NCBI GenBank assembly: GCA_000314955.1 | Contig: BAEM01000012.1 | Coordinates: 1-38,307 of the forward strand | Reading direction: 5' to 3' | DNA: 38,307 nt | DNA from: Paraglaciecola chathamensis S18K6 | GTDB lineage: Bacteria > Pseudomonadota > Gammaproteobacteria > Enterobacterales > Alteromonadaceae | Shown here: positions 34,215 to 38,307 of the stretch, piece by piece | Layout: the number at the start of each line of letters is the position of its first letter | Position numbering within the stretch: the first letter of the stretch is position 1 | The notes under the pieces: generated by a model | Told to the model about the DNA's origin: nothing | The model's database searches: none | The model's input: the letters and a program-made list of their open reading frames with translations, nothing else | Translations under genes and position numbers: made by a program

Positions 34215-35444
34215 TTATTGGGCCTGCGGAGTCACTAATTGCTGAAGGTCTTGAGTGAAGTTAACAAGTAGCGGTAAATTGGCACATCCAATTGATTGCG
34301 CTTTACTGCCAATGGTGCCACTCACTACTTGACAGTGGGAGAGGCCCCGCGTATCAGATTCTTGAACTTTTATGGCTACCGCGTTTACAATTTTATCTCG
34401 CACTGAGATTGGTATCGCACCGTCAATAATAATTGCTTCAAAATCGAATATGGCTGATGAGCACAGCGTTGCATACGTCAATCCTTCTGCAACCATATCT
34501 ATCCAAATTTCCAAGCTTTCTCCCAAATCCCCCCAGTAATCGGACGAGTTTGTTAATCCACCTGTGTCGCGTCCAGCCTCTGTTAGCATGTTTTCTAATA
34601 TGTAGAGAGATGAATGCATTATCAACTGTTGAGATTCTAACTTTCCTTGAGAATTGAGTGTCGGTAGAGGTAGCGAGCCTATTGCCCCTGCGTTGCCGCG
34701 AGTGCCTGTTAGCAAGGCTCCATTTAATACAACACCGCCACCGATAAATGTACTGATAAAAACGTATAAGAAATTGCTAAAGCGATTGGGGTTACCGAAG
34801 CTTAGCTCTGCTGAGCATGCTGCTGTATCATCGTTACAAACATATACAGGCAAATCGATTATATCAGTAAGCCTTTCACTGAAGTCGAAAGTTTTCCATT
34901 CGTTAAGTACATCAGCAGGGGCGCCTGCCTCCTCCGCCCAATTCCATATTTCGTATGGGGTCGCGACCCCTATGCCTGTAATTCTGGTGGTTAACTCTTG
35001 GTTTAAGCTTAAAGTTAACATCTCCACGCCACGTTTTAAAAAAGCCAGTAAATTCGTTACGCTCGGATAATCACAGTTCTCATGTAAACTGGCTTTAACA
35101 TTCCCCACAAAGTCAATCAAAGTCAAGTCGAAACTACGTCTATCGACCTTCAGCCCTATTCCGAATGCGCCGTCGGGATTTAAAGCAAAGGGAACGAGGG
35201 GTTGACCAACTCTGCCTCGTTGCGGCTCTTTTCTAAGTAATAAATTTTCTTTTTCTAAGCTTTTGATGATAACCGTGACTGCTTGGGCAGATAAGCCTAG
35301 CTCCTGTGCTATTTCAGCTTTTGGAGCGCTGCCATGTTTGCGAATAAGTGCCAGAATTCGTCTTTCATTGCGAGCCCTTAACCCTGATTGACCACGCCCC
35401 TCCGAATTTGAATTTCTATTTGAATTTGTTTTAATTTTTGCCAT
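34215..35444 (-). CDS. ROK-family transcriptional regulator
   Basis: 409 residues from the ATG at 35444; a TTG four codons upstream is possible. N-terminal winged helix (NERRILALIRKHG, KAEIAQELGLSAQAVTVIIK, LEKENLLLRKE, GRVGQPLVPFALNP), then a ROK sugar-kinase-like domain (FGIGLKVDRRSFDLTLIDF, YVCNDDTAACSAEL, FIGGGVVLNGALLTGTRGNA, AIGSLPLP). The zinc-binding CxCGxxGC motif typical of ROK proteins is not present after the GNAGAIG segment, so it may be a non-catalytic, zinc-less regulator. Divergent from the FucP-type permease gene and upstream of the receptor and kinase; likely controls these two directions in response to a hexose. Effector unknown. Confidence 0.88.
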   Translation of the reverse strand: MAKIKTNSNRNSNSEGRGQSGLRARNERRILALIRKHGSAPKAEIAQELGLSAQAVTVIIKSLEKENLLLRKEPQRGRVGQPLVPFALNPDGAFGIGLKVDRRSFDLTLIDFVGNVKASLHENCDYPSVTNLLAFLKRGVEMLTLSLNQELTTRITGIGVATPYEIWNWAEEAGAPADVLNEWKTFDFSERLTDIIDLPVYVCNDDTAACSAELSFGNPNRFSNFLYVFISTFIGGGVVLNGALLTGTRGNAGAIGSLPLPTLNSQGKLESQQLIMHSSLYILENMLTEAGRDTGGLTNSSDYWGDLGESLEIWIDMVAEGLTYATLCSSAIFDFEAIIIDGAIPISVRDKIVNAVAIKVQESDTRGLSHCQVVSGTIGSKAQSIGCANLPLLVNFTQDLQQLVTPQAQ

Positions 35445-35463
35445 CCATCCAATCAATTTTGAT

Positions 35464-35543
35464 TTAAGGTAACTTATTTTTCTGACTACACCTTATATTT
35501 TAAGATAAAGCGACAGTGAAGACTACATTGTATTATACCTTAA
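35464..35543. promoter_or_regulatory. Spaced inverted repeat in the ROK/permease divergent region
   Basis: TTTAAGGTA at 35463-35471 and its complement TACCTTAAA at 35536-35544 form a perfect 9-bp inverted repeat, 72 bp between centres (about seven helical turns). A third partial box (ACACCTTA, 35488-35495) lies between. Such spacing suits two bound repressor dimers or a small loop. Binding protein unknown; the adjacent ROK regulator is the natural candidate. Confidence 0.4.
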
Positions 35544-35658
35544 AAGATTCCATGGTTACGGAGATATGAACAATAAATAATAAATGTTGATTTATTGACA
35601 GTGTTAAATTTTGCTGTTTAAATAAATTAACTAAAAATTAACAAACAGCTTGATTGTG

Positions 35659-36939
35659 ATGAAAAATAAAGCCCCTTTAGTCTCTCGGGAGATGTTATTT
35701 CCGTTCATATTATTGACACTGTGTTTCGCTGCTTGGGGGACCGCAGCAAATATGACAGACCCACTGGTAAAGGTGTTTAGTAAAATATTTACCATGTCAT
35801 CCGTGCAATCCGCTTTGGTGCAGTTTTGCTACTATGGAGCCTATTTCTGTTTGGCTATACCGGCAGCATTAATTAACAAACGTTTTTCATACAAGACCGG
35901 AGTGTTGAGCGGTTTAGGCTGTGCAGCGATTGGCGCTTTTATGTTCTACCCTGCAAGTCAAACGATGACATATACATTCTTCCTGTCGGCTCTTTTTATT
36001 CTGGCGGGAGGACTATCAATATTAGAAACCTCAGCTAACCCTTATGTGATGAGCATGGGCTGTCAGGCAAGTGCTACTCGCCGCCTTAATTTTGCTCAAT
36101 CTTTCAATCCTTTAGGTACCAGCCTAGGTGTTTTCCTTGCGGCAACCCTCATCTTACCGCAACTCAATCAAGCAACGGCTGATGAACGAAGCAAAATGAG
36201 TATTGAGCAGTTAGAGCAAGTCGTTAGCGCTGAACTTGACGCGGTCATGGTTCCATACGTGGGATTTGCCTGTGTTCTTGTTTTAATTTGGTTTGCAATA
36301 GCCTTAACTAAGTCACCTAAGCAAGAAGTAAATGTAAAGCAAGTTGATGAGCTCTGTTTTAAAGCTACCTTTTCTAGATTGTTCAGCAATAAACATTATC
36401 GTTTCGGTGTAGTAGCACAATTTTTTAACGTGGCCGCGCAAACATGTGTTTGGACTTATACGATTCAGTATGTGATGGAGGCAAATGATGTTAATGAAGT
36501 CAGTGGCGGGCAAATACTACAATATAGCATGCTCGTATTTTTGATATCCCGTTTCGTAATGACTTGGCTCATGGGGTTTATTCGCCCCGCAGTCTTACTA
36601 GGTTTAATGGCTTCGATTGCGGCATTATTGTGTGCATATATGGTGGTTGCCCCGGGGCCGAGTGGGGTCTATGCATTAATCGGTATTTCAGCTTGTTTAT
36701 CATTAATGTTTCCGACGATATACGCAATCGCTTTGTTTGGCTTGGGTGCTGATGCGAAGTTGGGCGCCGCAGGTTTAGTCATGGCTATTTTAGGAGGAGC
36801 AATTATGCCTATTGTTCAAGCGGTGTTTGTTGATCATTACAGTGCAGCAACCTCTTACCTTGTTCCTGGGTGTAGTTTTCTTGTTGTGCTCGCTTACGCC
36901 ATATTTGATCTAAATTCGAAGGTGCGTTCACTAGGTTGA
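35659..36939 (+). CDS. FucP-family MFS sugar:H+ symporter
   Basis: 426 residues from the ATG at 35659; a TTG three codons earlier is the other option, and neither has a strong ribosome binding site. FucP-type features: CFAAWGTAANMTDPLVKVF in TM1 with the Asp corresponding to the functional Asp46 of E. coli FucP, and LETSANPYVMSMG (about 121) with the Glu corresponding to Glu135, followed by RRLNFAQSFNPLGTSLG. Imports a monosaccharide; fructose, glucose or fucose-type substrates occur in this family. Divergent from the ROK gene and 68 bp before the AroE-like gene, so probably co-transcribed with it. Third MFS family in this locus. Confidence 0.88.
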   Translation: MKNKAPLVSREMLFPFILLTLCFAAWGTAANMTDPLVKVFSKIFTMSSVQSALVQFCYYGAYFCLAIPAALINKRFSYKTGVLSGLGCAAIGAFMFYPASQTMTYTFFLSALFILAGGLSILETSANPYVMSMGCQASATRRLNFAQSFNPLGTSLGVFLAATLILPQLNQATADERSKMSIEQLEQVVSAELDAVMVPYVGFACVLVLIWFAIALTKSPKQEVNVKQVDELCFKATFSRLFSNKHYRFGVVAQFFNVAAQTCVWTYTIQYVMEANDVNEVSGGQILQYSMLVFLISRFVMTWLMGFIRPAVLLGLMASIAALLCAYMVVAPGPSGVYALIGISACLSLMFPTIYAIALFGLGADAKLGAAGLVMAILGGAIMPIVQAVFVDHYSAATSYLVPGCSFLVVLAYAIFDLNSKVRSLG

Positions 36940-37007
36940 TACCAGATCAATGGGCACTGTAGTTTTCTATCACTTTAGGTTGGACAATTTCTTCGGGGCA
37001 ATATCAT

Positions 37008-37865
37008 ATGAATTTAGAGTTTCTAAAACCAATAACGGGTTCGTTTGCCAAACCAGCTGCAGAAAACCCTACAGTAGTGATGGTCAATGCAGCCTATCAA
37101 GAGCTAGGACTTGATTGGACTTATATTAACTGTGAAGTTGATGCTGACAACTTGAAAATGGCTGTGCTAGGCGCAAAGGCCATGGGCTGGGCCGGCTTCA
37201 ATTGCTCTATACCTCACAAAGTTTCGGTGATTCAACACTTAGACCGTTTGGGCGAGTCCGCTAAATTGATTGGTGCCGTTAACACCGTAGTAATAAAAGA
37301 TGGACTATTAATCGGAGAAAACACTGATGGGAAAGGCTTTGTTGAAGGGGTAAAACAAGTGGTTTCACCCAAAGATAAACGTGTCTTGATTTTTGGTGCA
37401 GGTGGTGCTGCAAGAGCGGTTTCTGTTGAACTGGCTTTAGCTGGTGTGAGGAGTATCCGAGTGGTCAACCGTAATGTTGAACGAGGGCAAGTATTAGTCA
37501 ATTTACTTAACTCAGGTACAGATTGTTCGGCCGACCTTGTAACTTGGGACCAAACAATTGATATCCCTGCTGATATCGATATTGTTATCAATGCCACTTC
37601 CATCGGCTTGTACCCAAATATTAACGATCGTTTAAATATGAATCCAGATACGCTGTTGCCTAATATGGTTGTAGCAGACGGTATACATAATCCTGCGAAA
37701 ACGCATTTAATTGAGGAAGCAATCGCACGTAATTGCTCTGTTGTAGACGGACTTACTATGCTGGTGAATCAAGGTGTGTTGGGGATAAAATATTGGACTG
37801 GATTGGATAGTAATGCCTCGCTCATGCGACAATCTTTGAATGACGTTTTGGGCCATATTAAATAA
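37008..37865 (+). CDS. AroE/YdiB-like dehydrogenase, probably not housekeeping shikimate dehydrogenase
   Basis: 285 residues, normal for the shikimate dehydrogenase superfamily. Catalytic Lys71 in NCSIPHKVS and Asp107 in GENTDGKGF are conserved; dinucleotide motif VLIFGAGGAARA (about 126) and VVNRNVERG suggest NADP; NATSIGLYP and VDGLTMLVNQG are typical. The N-terminal substrate loop, usually GxPIxHSxSP with two serines that hold the shikimate carboxylate, reads ITGSFAKPAAENPT, and the usual NVTxPxK is NCSIPHK. So the substrate pocket is altered, as in SDH-like and quinate-type paralogues. It follows a sugar permease, suggesting a catabolic role on a polyol, cyclitol or sugar acid. The substrate cannot be read from sequence. 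Confidence 0.85.
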   Translation: MNLEFLKPITGSFAKPAAENPTVVMVNAAYQELGLDWTYINCEVDADNLKMAVLGAKAMGWAGFNCSIPHKVSVIQHLDRLGESAKLIGAVNTVVIKDGLLIGENTDGKGFVEGVKQVVSPKDKRVLIFGAGGAARAVSVELALAGVRSIRVVNRNVERGQVLVNLLNSGTDCSADLVTWDQTIDIPADIDIVINATSIGLYPNINDRLNMNPDTLLPNMVVADGIHNPAKTHLIEEAIARNCSVVDGLTMLVNQGVLGIKYWTGLDSNASLMRQSLNDVLGHIK

Positions 37866-37911
37866 TGAAGATGAGTTCTGCTTTTTAAGTCTGTAATTAA
37901 TTTTGTGTAAC

Positions 37912-37952
37912 TGCCTATCACGACATACTCTAGTCAGAGTTAAGGATAGGCA
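37912..37952. other. Two-tier stem-loop after the AroE-like gene
   Basis: An outer 8-bp perfect stem TGCCTATC / GATAGGCA (37912-37919 with 37945-37952) encloses an inner 5-bp stem ACTCT-AGTC-AGAGT (37927-37940). It starts 47 bp after the stop and ends 19 bp before an IS3 end. No T-run follows, so a terminator role is possible but unproven; an element end or protein site are alternatives. Confidence 0.5.
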
Positions 37953-37971
37953 AATGCAAATCAACAAAAAG

Positions 37972-38299
37972 TGTTCTTCCCTCAGTTTCGTAGACACTTA
38001 ACTTGCCTGTGAATATGTATTCTCATATTCATCTGGAGATACATGACCAAGATGGCTGTGTAGTCGAGTTCGATTGTAAAACACTTCTATGTAATCAAAC
38101 AAATCTGCCTTGGCTTCACTTCAGGTTGGGTACACTTTTCGTTTCACTCGCTCAGTTTTAAGTGAGTGAAAAAGACTTTCTGCAATCACATTATCTAAAC
38201 AATGCCCTCTGCGACCCATGCTGGGTATCAGATTATGTGTACTTAAGAAGTCTAGATAGTCGTCGCTGGCATATTGGCTACCTTGATCACTATGTACAA
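37972..38299 (-). mobile_element. IS3-family fragment (orfB 3' part), right flank
   Basis: The terminal repeat 37972-37997 (TGTTCTTCCCTCAGTTTC...) and the orfB 3' region follow the copy at 13078 onward at roughly 97% identity by eye, in the same orientation. The same in-frame TGA (after KVYPT; complement near 38122-38124) interrupts orfB. Similarity stops after GTACAA at about 38299: the last eight bases of the window (GATGAATA) differ from the other copy, so this fragment is broken there rather than merely cut by the window edge. Contains the Glu of the DDE triad (VIAES) but not the first Asp. Confidence 0.75.
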
Positions 38300-38307
38300 G
38301 ATGAATA

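Noticed and set aside
37904-37952. Integron attC site
   Set aside because: The nested stems resemble attC in outline, but the RYYYAAC and GTTRRRY core sites do not match and no integrase or cassette is present.
1-38307. CRISPR array, tRNA or rRNA genes, prophage
   Set aside because: No regularly spaced repeats, no recognisable RNA genes and no phage structural or integrase genes were seen.

Overview
The window looks like a piece of a marine, copiotrophic gammaproteobacterium of the Alteromonadales (Alteromonas, Paraglaciecola or Glaciecola type). This rests on protein families and layout: several large TonB-dependent receptors, a DctB/DctD two-component pair, a SLC13-type dicarboxylate carrier, SfcA-type malic enzyme, and a carbohydrate locus with its own regulators. 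No rRNA, tRNA or CRISPR was seen, so the taxonomic call is inference.

Left part (1-12.3 kb). After a broken PIN-domain (PhoH-type) remnant and a small gene split by an internally deleted IS3-family element comes a six-gene block on the + strand: dctB, dctD, then TonB-dependent receptor, secreted alpha/beta hydrolase, SLC13/DASS carrier and NAD-malic enzyme. A perfectly spaced sigma-54 promoter (TGGC-N8-TTGC type, 4976-4990) precedes the receptor, and a 16-nt palindrome about 120 bp further upstream could be the DctD enhancer site. The simplest reading is a DctBD-controlled route: import of a dicarboxylate ester or polymer across the outer membrane, periplasmic hydrolysis, inner-membrane uptake, and conversion of malate to pyruvate. 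The substrate is not known; a malate polymer or ester is a hypothesis.

Junction (12.3-14.2 kb). A debris zone: a decayed C-terminal piece of a type I restriction R subunit (hsdR), an unidentified decayed frame, and an IS3-family copy with three nonsense codons in orfB and a lost catalytic Asp.

Right part (14.2-37.9 kb). A fructan/fructo-oligosaccharide utilisation locus. On the + strand: SusC-like receptor (one-base frameshift in this sequence), SusD-like lipoprotein, sugar-porter MFS, a GH32 lipoprotein and a LacY/CscB-type permease. A LacI regulator on the - strand is convergent with this operon and divergent from a second, unusual GH32 lipoprotein that carries three copies of a 'CC-GGWW-GGGSN' module. 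The same 18-bp sequence with a perfect ACAACGTTGT core occurs before susC and before the second GH32, and nowhere else that I noticed, so it is very likely the LacI operator. After a decayed IS4-family transposase come a PfkB fructokinase, another TonB-dependent receptor and a ROK regulator (all -), then a FucP-family permease and an AroE-like dehydrogenase (+). SusC/SusD pairs are a Bacteroidota hallmark, so this operon is probably horizontally acquired. The locus is bracketed by two IS3 fragments in the same orientation (13078-14205 and 37972-38299).

Working model: SusCD and/or the second receptor bring fructans to or through the outer membrane; the two GH32 lipoproteins trim them; three different MFS families bring fructose and short oligosaccharides into the cytoplasm; fructokinase makes fructose 6-phosphate; LacI and ROK regulators set expression.
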